Notes: generated by a model not told the origin, from the sequence alone. Positions 33,745-42,748 are shown, numbered from the stretch's first letter. The stretch is 64,000 bases of DNA from Labilithrix sp. (GCA_019637225.1 JAHBWC010000033.1:1-64000), one strand, 5' to 3'. Numbers and translations: made by a program.

Positions 33745-34761
33745 ATGGCGTCGCGCATCTTTCGATTCGGAATCCTGATGCCTGCGCTTCTGGGCGTCGC
33801 CGCGTGCCTCGGCGAGGATCCCGAAACGATCGCCGGCGGCCCCGCGCCCGGCGACGACGGCGGCGCGTCTCTCTCCGACGGCGCCGCGGCTGCGGACGAC
33901 GCGTCGAGCGTCACGGACGGCGGCGGCGACGGCGGCGACGGCGGCGTTGCGGGCCCCTGCAATCTCGCCAAGCCGTTCGGCGCTCCGAAGAAGCTCACGA
34001 GCTTGGGCGGCCCGAGCGACACCCAGACGCCCCGCCTCTCGTGGGACGGCCAGGAGCTCTACGTGTCGCGCGAGGTGACGGTCAAGGGAGCCCCGGCCGC
34101 CGGCATCGTCCGTTACGTCGCGGCGGACGGCGGCTGGGACTCACCTTCGGCGCTCGCGGTGAACGACATCGGCGACGGCGGCCTGATGCACTCGAGCGCG
34201 CTCTCGCTCACCGCCGACGACAAGAGCGCCTTCTTCGAGCGCACCGACAGGTTCAATCTCAATCGCGGGATCTCGAAGCTCACGCGCACGGCGCCCGCCG
34301 GGACGTGGTCGTCACCGCTCGGCGTCACTGTCACGGACCCGGCGGGGCAGCCGGCCGCGCCGACGGGTCCTTGGATCAACGCCGACGGATCGCGGCTCTA
34401 CTTCGCGCAGGCCAACGGGACGGTGTACCAGGCCGCGTTCAACGGCACGGGGTACGGCCCCGCCAAGGCGCTCGGCTTCGGCGCGAACGACATGAACCCG
34501 GTCCTGTCCCGCGACGAGAAGCGCATCTACTTCGCGTCGTCGAGACCGCATCCGGCCCCGCATTCCGGCGTGCTCGTCTACACGTCGACCCGCGCGAGCG
34601 TCGAGGGCGACTTCGCGCCTCCGGAGTTCGTCGCCGAGCTCAACGAGGGCTTCAACGACCTGCGGCCGAGCTGGGTCTCGGTGGACGGCTGCACCCTGGT
34701 GCTCTCCGGGCGCACGGCCATGCCCGGCGTCGACGTCTACGTCGCCTCGAAGCCGAAGTGA
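33745..34761 (+). CDS. beta-propeller (PD40/TolB-like) lipoprotein
   Basis: The ATG at 33745 gives a lipoprotein signal (LMPALLGVAACLGED), then a Gly/Asp/Ala linker to about residue 75. The rest has repeated strands of the PD40 type: DTQTPRLSWDGQELYVSRE, INADGSRLYFAQANG, MNPVLSRDEKRIYFASSRP and RPSWVSVDGCTLVLSGR. It is probably a five- to six-bladed surface propeller that binds an unknown partner. Its last 25 bases overlap the end of the convergent P450 gene. Confidence 0.75.
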   Translation: MASRIFRFGILMPALLGVAACLGEDPETIAGGPAPGDDGGASLSDGAAAADDASSVTDGGGDGGDGGVAGPCNLAKPFGAPKKLTSLGGPSDTQTPRLSWDGQELYVSREVTVKGAPAAGIVRYVAADGGWDSPSALAVNDIGDGGLMHSSALSLTADDKSAFFERTDRFNLNRGISKLTRTAPAGTWSSPLGVTVTDPAGQPAAPTGPWINADGSRLYFAQANGTVYQAAFNGTGYGPAKALGFGANDMNPVLSRDEKRIYFASSRPHPAPHSGVLVYTSTRASVEGDFAPPEFVAELNEGFNDLRPSWVSVDGCTLVLSGRTAMPGVDVYVASKPK

Positions 34762-36191
34762 CCCCCGGTCGGGCCGGCAGGGCGGCGCGTCACGCGGACG
34801 CCGTGCTTCGGACGGAGCGTGATGAGCGGGTCGAGCTCGACGCGGTGACCCGGCGCGAGCGCCAGCCGCTCCTGGCGCACGATCATCGCGAGGATGATCT
34901 GCGCCTCCATCATGGCGAAGTGGTTCCCGATGCACGTCCGCGCGCCGCCGCCGAAGGGGAGATACGCGTAGCGCGGGCGCCCCTCCGCGCGCTCCGGGCG
35001 GAAGCGCTCGGGATCGAACGCGTCGGGTCGGTCCCAGTAGCGCGGGTGCCGATGGATCACGTACGGGCACACGCCGACGATGCTGCCCGCCTTCACGGAA
35101 TAGCCGCCGAGCGTGTCGGCCTCGACGCTCTGGCGCTCGAACATCCACGCCGGCGGGTAGAGCCGTAGCGCCTCTTCGATCACGAGCTTCGTGTACTCGA
35201 GCGCGCGAACGTCCTCGAGGACCGGGTCGCGATCGCCGAGCACGCGGGTCGCCTCGTCGCGGACGCGCGCCTCGATCTCCGGATGCTCGGCGAGCAGCGA
35301 GAACGTCCACGAGAGCAGGTTCGCCGTCGTCTCGTGGCCGGCGAGGACCATCGTGATGATCTCGTCGCGGAGCTGACGGTCGGTCATCCCCTTCCCTGCG
35401 CCGCTCGCGCCGTCGCCCTCCTCCACGACGGCCATCAGCATCCCGAGCAGATCGCTGCCGAAGCCCGCGTTCGCCGCCGCCTGCGCCCGCCGATCGGCGA
35501 TGAGGCGGTAGACGATGCCGTCGAGCGTCTTCATCGCGCGCTTGAACCGGATGTTCGACGGCGTCGGGACGTAGGGCGGGATCCGGACGAGCGACTCGGC
35601 GTAGTCGTTGGCCCAGCGGAGCGCCGTGTCGAGCGCGCGGCCGACATCGCGCGCGTCGCCGTCGACGTCGGCGGAGAAGAGCGTGAGCCCCACGATGCGG
35701 AACGTGAGCCGCATCATCTCCTCGTGGACGCAGAACGCGCGCGACGCGCCGACGTCCTCGGCGCGCCAGCGATCGAGCATGGCGCGCGTCGCGCGTGACA
35801 TCTGGTCGGCGAAACCGGCGAGATGCGAGCGGTGGAACGCCGGCTGCGCGAGCTTCCGCTGCCGGCGCCACTGCTCGCCCTCGCTGGTGAGGAGACCTTC
35901 GCCGAGGACGATCTTGAGCCCGAGGTAGTTGCGACTCTTCGTGTACGCCTTGGCGTTGTCGACGAGGACGTGACGCACGACGTCGGGATCGGTCACGAGG
36001 TAGTAGTCGAACGGACCGAACTTGAAGCGGACGACGTCGCCGTAGGTCTCGCGCGACGTCGTCATGAGGGCGAGCGGATCGCGCCACGCCGGGAGCACGC
36101 TCCCGAAGAACGGGAGCCCCTTCGGTCCCGGAGCGAGGTTCGACGAAGGTCTGGGGCGCGCGATCTCGCTGACGTGGCTCGTCTGATTCAT
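34737..36191 (-). CDS. cytochrome P450
   Basis: From the ATG at 36191 (GGAGGG upstream) the product is 484 residues without a membrane anchor. Hallmarks are the I-helix MVLAGHETTANL, the K-helix EEALRLYPP (E-x-x-R) and the haem loop FGGGARTCIG with the ligand Cys420. P450s use two electrons and O2 to hydroxylate small hydrophobic substrates, often in secondary or lipid metabolism. The Pro-rich start (GPKGLPFFGS) is typical. No redox partner gene is nearby. The gene is divergent from a TetR regulator, with two matching palindromes between them, so it is probably repressed by that regulator. Its end overlaps the convergent lipoprotein gene by 25 bases. Confidence 0.95.
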   Translation of the reverse strand: MNQTSHVSEIARPRPSSNLAPGPKGLPFFGSVLPAWRDPLALMTTSRETYGDVVRFKFGPFDYYLVTDPDVVRHVLVDNAKAYTKSRNYLGLKIVLGEGLLTSEGEQWRRQRKLAQPAFHRSHLAGFADQMSRATRAMLDRWRAEDVGASRAFCVHEEMMRLTFRIVGLTLFSADVDGDARDVGRALDTALRWANDYAESLVRIPPYVPTPSNIRFKRAMKTLDGIVYRLIADRRAQAAANAGFGSDLLGMLMAVVEEGDGASGAGKGMTDRQLRDEIITMVLAGHETTANLLSWTFSLLAEHPEIEARVRDEATRVLGDRDPVLEDVRALEYTKLVIEEALRLYPPAWMFERQSVEADTLGGYSVKAGSIVGVCPYVIHRHPRYWDRPDAFDPERFRPERAEGRPRYAYLPFGGGARTCIGNHFAMMEAQIILAMIVRQERLALAPGHRVELDPLITLRPKHGVRVTRRPAGPTGGHFGFEAT

Positions 36192-36247
36192 GGCTTCCCT
36201 CCGGTAACGAAAGCGCGCTGGGCGCGCCTCGCACTCCCAACACGGAC

Positions 36248-36273
36248 CGAACGTGAGATAATCCTCACGTTCG
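36248..36273. promoter_or_regulatory. palindromic operator 1 in the P450-tetR intergenic region
   Basis: CGAACGTGAG and CTCACGTTCG form a perfect 10-base inverted repeat around ATAATC. It shares the core GTGAG-N6-CTCA with a second site 38 bases away. This is the expected form of a TetR dimer site, and it lies 57 bases upstream of the P450 start. Confidence 0.75.
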
Positions 36274-36290
36274 CGACGCCCGCCTCGAAT

Positions 36291-36306
36291 GTGAGGCATT
36301 CCTCAT
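36291..36306. promoter_or_regulatory. palindromic operator 2 overlapping the tetR start codon
   Basis: GTGAG-GCATTC-CTCAT repeats the GTGAG-N6-CTCA core of operator 1 in the same register, four helical turns away or slightly less (38 bases). It covers the first bases of the tetR ATG (36305), which suggests autoregulation. Confidence 0.65.
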
Positions 36307-37021
36307 GTTTGTCAATAGGAAGCCCCGAAGATCGAAGAAGAGTGGCTCCGCGCCGCCGCCGGAGCCCCCGGTCGGACGCCGCGTCCCGACGCAGGAGCGA
36401 AGCCGCCAGCGCGTCGAGCGGATCCTCGACGCCGCCGCGCAGGTCTTCGCTTCGGAGGGTCACGAGGCCGCCACGATGGAGGCGATCGCGGCGCGCGCCG
36501 AGACGTCGATCGGCTCGATTTACCAGTTCTTTCCGAACAAGGCGGCCGTCTTCGACGCGCTCGTCCGCCGCTACCACGACGGGATCCGCACGTTCTTCGA
36601 CGCGCTCTTGGCGGGGCCTCTGCTCGAGGGTCCGTGGGAGACGATCCTCGACGCGGGGATCGACGCCATCGCGACGCTCCACGAGACCGACGCCGGCTTC
36701 CGCGCGGTCTGGGGCGGGCTGCACTTCACGAAGAAGATGCTCGACGAGGGCGACGCGCTAAACCGGGAGATCGCCGATCGGATCGCCGTCGTCTTCGGGC
36801 AGAAGCTCCCCGGCGTTCCCCCGCGGCGGCGCGCGTTCCTCGCGATGATGGTGGTCGAGCTCGTCGGCGCGATGCTCCTCCTCGCGGCACGGCGCCCCGA
36901 GCAGGGCAGGGCCGTGATGACCGAGACCAAGGCCGTCGTGCGCCTGTACCTGGCCCCGTACGCACAAGGCGCCGCGGAGCTCTCCGGAAGAGGCCCGTCC
37001 AAGCTAGGATCGCGCTCATGA
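36305..37021 (+). CDS. TetR-family transcriptional regulator
   Basis: The 238-residue protein has an N-terminal TetR helix-turn-helix at about residues 35-85 (RILDAAAQVFASEGHEAATM, AARAETSIGSIYQFFPNKAA) and a helical ligand-binding C-terminal domain. An unusual Lys/Arg/Pro-rich extension of about 25 residues precedes the DNA-binding domain. It is divergent from the P450 gene and its own start lies inside one of two GTGAG-N6-CTCA palindromes, so it probably represses both genes until a ligand, perhaps the P450 substrate, binds. The ATG inside the operator leaves little room for a ribosome-binding site; a downstream start is possible. Confidence 0.9.
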   Translation: MFVNRKPRRSKKSGSAPPPEPPVGRRVPTQERSRQRVERILDAAAQVFASEGHEAATMEAIAARAETSIGSIYQFFPNKAAVFDALVRRYHDGIRTFFDALLAGPLLEGPWETILDAGIDAIATLHETDAGFRAVWGGLHFTKKMLDEGDALNREIADRIAVVFGQKLPGVPPRRRAFLAMMVVELVGAMLLLAARRPEQGRAVMTETKAVVRLYLAPYAQGAAELSGRGPSKLGSRS

Positions 37022-37045
37022 GCCGACTCGCGGCTCGTTCGTGCC

Positions 37046-38578
37046 ATGAGTGACATCAAGGGCAAGAGACCGCGGATCCTCGGGCCCCGCGTCGCCGGGC
37101 TCCGACTGACGCCGGAGGAGCGCATCCTCATGGCGCGGATCGACGGCGAGCGCTCCGTGTCCGATCTCGTGAGGGTCACGGGGCTCGAGGCGGGCCGCGT
37201 CGAGCAGATCGTCTCGAAGCTCGCGTTCGAGGGCGCCGTCGACTTCGGCGAGCCGAAGGCGCCTCCGGCGCTCGCCGCGATCGCGGGCCTCGGGGCGATC
37301 GACGACGGCGGGACGACGTCGATGGCCGAGCTCGCCGCCGCGCTCGGGATGGATCCGAGCGCGTTCGCGGCCCCAGAAGCGCCTCCCGCGCCGGCCCCGG
37401 CGCGCCCACGTCCGCGCGTCCAGCTCCGCCGCCGCGAGCCGGCCGCGCCGATCGTGCCTCCGCCGGAGCGCGAGCCCGCCGCGGAGCTCGAAGAGGTCCA
37501 CGACCTCGAGCCCGCCCCGGAGCTCGAAGAGGTCCACGACCTCGAGCCCGCACCCGAGCTCGAAGAGGTCCACGACCTCGAGCCCGCACCCGCGCTCGAG
37601 TCGGGGCTCGAGCTCGGCTCCTCCCCGGACCTCGAGGCCGTCGCGAGCCTCGTCGAGCGGATGCCCGCACGGCGCACGAGCGATCCCGAGCTGCCGGAGA
37701 TGCACGTCGCGCTCGACGCCGCCGCGCTCGAAGCGTTCGGCGAGGCGCCCGACGAGAGCCCCGCCGAGCTCGAGGAGGTCCACGAGACCGACGCCGCGCC
37801 CGATGACGCCGCCGACGCCTCGCAGGACCCCGCCGCGCCCGTCGACGACGAAGCCGCCGAGGTCGCGCGCGCCGTCGCCGAGCGCAACTACCGCGAGGTC
37901 TACGAGAAGCGCTGGCACGAGCTCACCGTCGATCAGCGCGTCGCCGGCGCGCGCGTCGCCAAGGGCGCCGACCTCCTCGCGCTCTGCTTCGACGCCGATC
38001 CGCGCGTCATCGGCGCCATCCTCGAGAACGCGGGGTGCGGGCTCGATCACGTGCGCCTCATCGCGTTCCATCACCGCACGGGCACCGGCCTCGAGGTGAT
38101 GGCGCGCCGCCAGGACTGGCTCCGCGACCTCCTCGTGGAGCGCCGCCTCCTCCGCAACCCGATGATCGGCGAGGTCGTCCTCGGCCGGGTCATGGGCCCG
38201 AAGCGCCTCTTCCCGACCTACAAGATCGCGATAGACCGCGACATCCCCGAGCTGTCGCGCATCAAGTGCCGCGGGTTCATCCGGCAGAAGTGGCAGACCG
38301 CGCCGTCGGAGGAGCGCGCCGATCTCGTCCTCCGCACCGAGGGACGCTGCCTCATCATCATGAGCGGCTGCACCTTCGACGCGAAGACGACCGCGATCAT
38401 GTGCGGGCGGCCGATCAACTCGGTCATGTTCGTGCAGTCGATCGCGAAGTTCGGCTCCTCGCCCCCCTCGCTGCTGGCGCACCTGATGAAGCAGCCGTTC
38501 GTGCGCAAGAGCCCGCCGCTCAAGAAGATGCTCCTCGCGCACCCGAACATGCCGGGCGACGTGAAGCGCTCGGTCTGA
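37046..38578 (+). CDS. unknown cytoplasmic protein with internal 12-residue repeats
   Basis: The 510-residue product begins with a domain that looks like a winged helix (LTPEERILMARIDGERSVSD, VTGLEAGRVEQIVSKL; residues 20-70), as in several myxobacterial response proteins. A low-complexity Pro/Glu/Ala middle contains three exact copies of ELEEVHDLEPAP plus degenerate ones. The C-terminal part (about 290-510) is compact and helical, with FHHRTGTGLEVMARRQDWL and KCRGFIRQKWQ. No catalytic motif recognised. It starts 24 bases after the TetR gene on the same strand and may be co-transcribed with it. Confidence 0.75.
   Translation: MSDIKGKRPRILGPRVAGLRLTPEERILMARIDGERSVSDLVRVTGLEAGRVEQIVSKLAFEGAVDFGEPKAPPALAAIAGLGAIDDGGTTSMAELAAALGMDPSAFAAPEAPPAPAPARPRPRVQLRRREPAAPIVPPPEREPAAELEEVHDLEPAPELEEVHDLEPAPELEEVHDLEPAPALESGLELGSSPDLEAVASLVERMPARRTSDPELPEMHVALDAAALEAFGEAPDESPAELEEVHETDAAPDDAADASQDPAAPVDDEAAEVARAVAERNYREVYEKRWHELTVDQRVAGARVAKGADLLALCFDADPRVIGAILENAGCGLDHVRLIAFHHRTGTGLEVMARRQDWLRDLLVERRLLRNPMIGEVVLGRVMGPKRLFPTYKIAIDRDIPELSRIKCRGFIRQKWQTAPSEERADLVLRTEGRCLIIMSGCTFDAKTTAIMCGRPINSVMFVQSIAKFGSSPPSLLAHLMKQPFVRKSPPLKKMLLAHPNMPGDVKRSV
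37484..37591 (+). repeat. three tandem 36-base coding repeats
   Basis: Three almost identical 36-base units, each encoding ELEEVHDLEPAP, lie in register in the disordered middle of the 37046-38578 gene. Differences are limited to third positions near the unit end, indicating recent duplication. Confidence 0.9.
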
Positions 38579-38586
38579 CGCGCGCG

Positions 38587-39648
38587 CTACGGCTTCGTGA
38601 TGGTGTGCGTGAACTCGGTCTTGCCGTTCTCGTCGACGAACTCGGCCGTGAGCTTCTTGCCCTCGATGACGATGTAGAGAAAGCCGAGCTCGAGCGACTC
38701 GAAGAGCGAGGCGTTCTTTCCGCCGAGCTCCGTCGCCTTGGCGCCCGCGCCCGACACGGCGAGCTCTGTCCCCTTGCAGCTCTCGTTCAGCCACTGGCGG
38801 CTGTGGTCGTGGCCGCTCAAGTAGAGGTCGACCTTTCCGCAGATCGTGTCCTCGAGGTAGCTCTTGACGGTCTTGCCGTCGACGGTCGGCAGCGAGACGC
38901 CGAGCTTCGCGTCGTACTTGCCGGCGTTGCCGTGCGGGCCGTTCGACTTGTACGGGTGGTGGCCGACGGCGATCTTCCACTCGGACTTCGACGCGGCGAT
39001 CCAGGCGGCGACGTCCTTCTGCTGCGCGGCGTGGCGCCCGAACATCGCCATGTTCGTGTCGAGGCCGAAGATCTCGACGGCGCCGTCGCCCGACGGCGGG
39101 ACGTGGTGCCAGTAGGCCGACGGCAGCTTCCATTTCGCCGACTTCGCGGAGTAGGCGATCTCGTTCTGACCTTTCGGGAAGTCCGTACCGGCGCCGCCGT
39201 GCCCGTAGTCGTGGTTGCCGAGCACCACCCAGAAGTCGAGGTCGATCGCCGCGTACGGCGTCTCGAAGTGCGTCTGCCAGATCGGATCGTCGACGGACGA
39301 CGCGCCGCTGTCGTAGAGGTTGTCGCCGAGGAGCTGGACGTAGTCGCACCCGCGCGCCTTGCAGAGCGCGGCGATCGTGTTGCCGACCTTCAGCTGGGCG
39401 TTCGAGCCCGTGCCGGTGTCGCCCATCGCGACGAAGCGCACGGTCTTCGGAGCGGCCGGCGTCTCACCCGAGGAGCCGGGCTCGCCGTCCCCCACGCCGT
39501 CGCCGCCGGGGCTCGAGGCGCCGCTCGACGTACCGCCGGAGGAGGACGACTCGTCGGGCGGACCGCCCGCGCTGCTCGACGCGCCCTCGCTCCCGCCGCA
39601 CGCGGCGACGACGACGGCGAGTGAGACGAGGCCTGAAAGACGCTGCAT
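38587..39648 (-). CDS. calcineurin-like metallophosphoesterase lipoprotein (purple acid phosphatase type)
   Basis: After a lipoprotein signal (SLAVVVAACGG) and a Ser/Gly linker, the 353-residue product has all metal-binding blocks: AMGDTGTG, LLGDNLYDSG, VLGNHDYG, VGHHPY and SGHDHSRQW. The Tyr in GDNLY is typical of single-domain purple acid phosphatases (tartrate-resistant type). These use a two-metal centre to hydrolyse phosphate esters. As a lipoprotein it would act outside the inner membrane, for example in phosphate scavenging. It converges with the 37046-38578 gene. Confidence 0.9.
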   Translation of the reverse strand: MQRLSGLVSLAVVVAACGGSEGASSSAGGPPDESSSSGGTSSGASSPGGDGVGDGEPGSSGETPAAPKTVRFVAMGDTGTGSNAQLKVGNTIAALCKARGCDYVQLLGDNLYDSGASSVDDPIWQTHFETPYAAIDLDFWVVLGNHDYGHGGAGTDFPKGQNEIAYSAKSAKWKLPSAYWHHVPPSGDGAVEIFGLDTNMAMFGRHAAQQKDVAAWIAASKSEWKIAVGHHPYKSNGPHGNAGKYDAKLGVSLPTVDGKTVKSYLEDTICGKVDLYLSGHDHSRQWLNESCKGTELAVSGAGAKATELGGKNASLFESLELGFLYIVIEGKKLTAEFVDENGKTEFTHTITKP

Positions 39649-39848
39649 GGTTCGATTCTCCCCGGAAGGCGGTCGAGGTGGCGACGCGGCGTGGAGGCAC
39701 GACGCGAGGGCACGACCCCACTACGAAGGCCGTACGCTCCACGCCGGGGGCTGTCCAATCACGACAGCGTCTCCCGCGCCCAAGTGCGCGGAATCGAGCG
39801 CCTCGTCGGGCGCGATCCGGCCGGGGTCGAGCGCGCCGCCGCGCGGCG

Positions 39849-40274
39849 TCACTTCTTCGGCGCCGAGCCCGCCTGCGCCGCGAGCAGATCGCGGATCTCC
39901 GTGAGCAGCTTCTCCTGAGCGCCGGGCGCGGGAGGCGGCGCCGCGGTGCGGAAGTGGTTGTAGGCGCGCACGATGAGGAAGACGACGCTCGCGACCATCA
40001 GGAGCTCGATGAACGACTGGATCGCCGCGCCGTAGTTGATGGCGACCTCCTTGACGAGCTCCTTGCCGTCCGGCCCCATCTGCGCCGGCTGCAGCGTGAT
40101 GCGGAGCTCGTTGAAGTTCACCTTGCCGGTCGCGAGGCCGACGGGTGGCATGATGACCTTCTCGACGAGCGCGTTGACGACCTTGCCCGAGGCGGCGCCG
40201 ATGATGACGCCGACGGCGAGGTCGATGAAGTTTCCCTTGATCGCGAACTCGCGAAACTCCTTGAGGATGCCCAT
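39849..40274 (-). CDS. mscL: large-conductance mechanosensitive channel MscL
   Basis: The 141-residue protein has the standard MscL layout: an N-terminal amphipathic helix, TM1 (GNFIDLAVGVIIGAASGKVV), a periplasmic loop, TM2 (FIELLMVASVVFLIV) and a C-terminal helix (KLLTEIRDLL). It forms a pentameric emergency pore in the inner membrane that opens under osmotic down-shock. It lies 35 bases downstream of the DUF481 outer-membrane protein gene on the same strand. Confidence 0.97.
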   Translation of the reverse strand: MGILKEFREFAIKGNFIDLAVGVIIGAASGKVVNALVEKVIMPPVGLATGKVNFNELRITLQPAQMGPDGKELVKEVAINYGAAIQSFIELLMVASVVFLIVRAYNHFRTAAPPPAPGAQEKLLTEIRDLLAAQAGSAPKK

Positions 40275-40309
40275 GACGCTCTCTCCCTACTCTCCCCGCG
40301 AGCGCGGAC

Positions 40310-41242
40310 TCAGAAGAACGAATAGACGAGGTTGACCGAGGCGATCGAGTCGAGGCTCGCCACCGTCGGCAGAGGCTTGTTCTCGTAACGCGCCGTGTAC
40401 GTGGTCGCGAGCGCGAGCTGATCGGCCACGTTCGACTTGAGACCGATGTCGGCGATGAAACGGTAGGTCCCGACGTCGGCGAAGTTCTGCAGGTACTCGA
40501 CGCTGGCGATCAGCGCGACCTCCTTGCGGAGCTTGTTCTCGTAACCGAGGAAGAGACGCGCGTTGTGGAGCGTCTTCGTCTTGTCGAGCGGCGGCGGCAG
40601 CGGCGTTCCGGGCTCCGCGTCCTCCGGCAGGACCTGCGCGCGCGACGCGTCCCGGCGGACGTCGTGCTGGAGGTCGTAGCCGCCTTCGACCTGGAGCCGG
40701 TGCGTCTTCGTGTTGATGAAGTAGTACGCGACGCCGGGGTCGACGTTGAGACGCAGGTCGAGCCCCTGGAAGCGGTCGCGGCGACCCGTCGACTGGAGGA
40801 AGAGCGAGACCTGGTTCGTGAGGTAGTAGTCGTAGCGAAGGAGGCCCTGGTAGTTCTCGACCGTCGTGTCGATCGTCTCGCCGCGCTTTCCGGCGCGCGC
40901 GAAGTTGGCGGTCGCGGCCACGCTGAGCTGATGCTCTTCACGGCGGAAGCGCGCTCGCCCGAGCGTCGTCAGCGCGACGGTGCGCGCGTTGCCGGCGGAG
41001 AAGAGGCCACCGAGGCCGACGCTCACGTCGTTGACGTACGTCGGGTCCTCCTCGTCGGGAGCCACCGACGTGACGAAGCCCCCCTTCGCGATGTCGGTCT
41101 TTCCGGAGGTCGCCGTCTGCGCCTTCACCGTCTCCGCCGGATCGGCGGGCGCGGCCGGAGTGCCTTGAGCGAAGGCCGGCGCGGCCCACGCCGAGGAGAG
41201 AGCGACGGTAGCGACGGCGGTGCGAAGGACGGATGAGCGCAT
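40310..41242 (-). CDS. DUF481-family outer-membrane beta-barrel protein
   Basis: The 310-residue protein has a cleavable signal peptide (SSAWAAPAFAQ) and then alternating beta strands in DUF481 style: VSVGLGGLFSAGNARTVAL, YQGLLRYDYYLTNQVSLFLQ, LDLRLNVDPGVAYYF, and a terminal aromatic SVNLVYSFF. The final Phe is the usual outer-membrane assembly signal. DUF481 proteins are barrels of unknown function, some salt-induced. Its position directly before mscL on the same strand hints at a shared osmotic-stress role. That link is inference. Confidence 0.85.
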   Translation of the reverse strand: MRSSVLRTAVATVALSSAWAAPAFAQGTPAAPADPAETVKAQTATSGKTDIAKGGFVTSVAPDEEDPTYVNDVSVGLGGLFSAGNARTVALTTLGRARFRREEHQLSVAATANFARAGKRGETIDTTVENYQGLLRYDYYLTNQVSLFLQSTGRRDRFQGLDLRLNVDPGVAYYFINTKTHRLQVEGGYDLQHDVRRDASRAQVLPEDAEPGTPLPPPLDKTKTLHNARLFLGYENKLRKEVALIASVEYLQNFADVGTYRFIADIGLKSNVADQLALATTYTARYENKPLPTVASLDSIASVNLVYSFF

Positions 41243-41331
41243 GACGCCGCTCTCTATCCGAGAAGAGAGGGCCGGTCACGTCCGATGTGAGAGCGCACCG
41301 GCCGAGCGACGACCCGCCGCCGCGGCCGCCG

Positions 41332-41886
41332 TCACTTCGGGGTCGGGAACGTGACGGGGATGGTCAGCGTCGAGTCCCAGCACTTCTCGACCTCCGGGAA
41401 CGGGGTCGCCTTGATCGCCTTGAGCATGCAGTCCGCGACGGGGTCGGGCAGCGTCTTCTCGATGACCTTCGTGCTCTTGATCTTGCCCTTCACGTCCACC
41501 GTGATCTTGATCTTCACGGTGCCCTCGAGGGTCGGGCTCTTCTTCTTTCCCTCGGCGTAGCATTCCTTCAACTTCGGACGGGCGCGCTTCTCGAAGTCGA
41601 CGCCGACCGGCGTGCACTCGTCCTTCGTCTCGCCGATGCTGACGGGCGCCGCGGCGGGGGGCTCGGCGCTCGTGGCCGCCGCGGGCGGCGTCTCCCCGGA
41701 CGGGGGCGCGGACGCCGTCGGCGCGGGCTCGGCCGTCGCCGGCGGGCTCGTCGCGGCTCCCACGGCGGACGGCTCGGGCGGGGCCGGCGTCGCCGCTGCC
41801 GGCTCGGGTGGGCTGCCACCGCACGCGAGCGCGAGCGCGAGCGGCAGGGTCGTGACCAGGAGCGAGACCGCCTTCACCTTCGTCAT
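41332..41886 (-). CDS. lipoprotein with AgmX/PglI-type C-terminal domain
   Basis: I start at the ATG at 41886, giving a lipoprotein signal (LPLALALACGG). A long Ala/Pro/Ser/Glu linker (about residues 25-85) precedes a C-terminal domain with TVKIKITVDVKGKIKSTKVI, DCMLKAIKATPFP and LTIPVTFPTPK. That pattern is the TonB-like domain of AgmX/PglI proteins, also seen at 12117-12635. The linker could span the periplasm. Eleven bases downstream of the ceramidase-like gene. Confidence 0.7.
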   Translation of the reverse strand: MTKVKAVSLLVTTLPLALALACGGSPPEPAAATPAPPEPSAVGAATSPPATAEPAPTASAPPSGETPPAAATSAEPPAAAPVSIGETKDECTPVGVDFEKRARPKLKECYAEGKKKSPTLEGTVKIKITVDVKGKIKSTKVIEKTLPDPVADCMLKAIKATPFPEVEKCWDSTLTIPVTFPTPK

Positions 41887-41896
41887 GAGCCACAGT

Positions 41897-42748
41897 CTAT
41901 GCCGCATCGTCCTCGGCGTGGGCCGCCAAGGCCTCGGCGAGCGGGAGCGGCGCCCTCCCCCGCTTCTTCAGCATGTCGAGGACGAACCAGATGGCGAGCG
42001 CGGCGGCCACGTGTTTCAGGGCGTGACCGCCGACGTTGTGCGAAGTCGCCTCCCAGATCCGGTCGTCGAAGTGCTCGAGCGCCTTGGCTCCGGCGTACAC
42101 GAGCACGACGACGAAGAGCTCGGCGCCACGCGAGTAGCGAGGCGCGAAGAGCAGCATCAAGAGCGGCAGCGCGATCATCGGAAAGAGCTGCACGAACAGG
42201 TAGAAGCGGAGGTCCCCTGCGCCGCCCTCCTCCGAGAGGCGCCACATGACGACGCTCGTGACGCCCGCGAACACGAACGGGAGGAGGAGCATCCGCGACC
42301 AGTAGACGCTGATCCGCTCCGCGATCATGGCCGCGAAGAGCGCGGTGAACGCGATCGCCATCGGCAGCCGATCCCAGAACAGGCGCTTGGTCGACGGCGC
42401 GAGGTGGTACCAGCTCGAGCCGAACGCGGTGAGGAGCACGCCGGCGAAGAAGATGACGTAGGCGGGTCGCTCCCGCAGCGACTCGAACGCCGTGTGGGCG
42501 CCCGGCCGAAACGGACCGTCCGGATCGCGCGTCGGACCGCGCCGGAGAAACGACAGGCCCGCCCATCCGACGAGGAGAAACGGGATGTTCGACAGCACGT
42601 TGAGCGCGTTCGGGATCCCGTAGAGCGTCCGCGTGTCGGCGAACCGGTGGTAGCCCTCGGGCTGCGCGATCGGTCCGTGGCGCCACAAGAGGCCGGCCGC
42701 CACCACGGCGACGATCACGAGGAAGATGACGCGGATCCCCTTACCCAT
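41897..42748 (-). CDS. ceramidase-like integral membrane hydrolase (CREST superfamily)
   Basis: The ATG at 42748 gives a 283-residue protein with about seven transmembrane helices. SSWYHLAPSTKRLFWDRLPM carries the Ser, His and Asp of the alkaline-ceramidase motif, and HNVGGHALKHVAAAL near the C-terminus provides the paired zinc-binding histidines. Such enzymes hydrolyse amide bonds in ceramide-like lipids. Bacterial members are uncharacterised, but myxobacteria make sphingolipids, which gives a plausible substrate. An upstream in-frame extension to 42877 lacks membrane character and is not used. Confidence 0.8.
   Translation of the reverse strand: MGKGIRVIFLVIVAVVAAGLLWRHGPIAQPEGYHRFADTRTLYGIPNALNVLSNIPFLLVGWAGLSFLRRGPTRDPDGPFRPGAHTAFESLRERPAYVIFFAGVLLTAFGSSWYHLAPSTKRLFWDRLPMAIAFTALFAAMIAERISVYWSRMLLLPFVFAGVTSVVMWRLSEEGGAGDLRFYLFVQLFPMIALPLLMLLFAPRYSRGAELFVVVLVYAGAKALEHFDDRIWEATSHNVGGHALKHVAAALAIWFVLDMLKKRGRAPLPLAEALAAHAEDDAA

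Noticed and set aside
39648-39665. GGTTCGATTCTCC resembles a tRNA T-loop.
   Set aside because: The upstream sequence is the phosphoesterase coding region and no acceptor, D-arm or anticodon arm can be formed.
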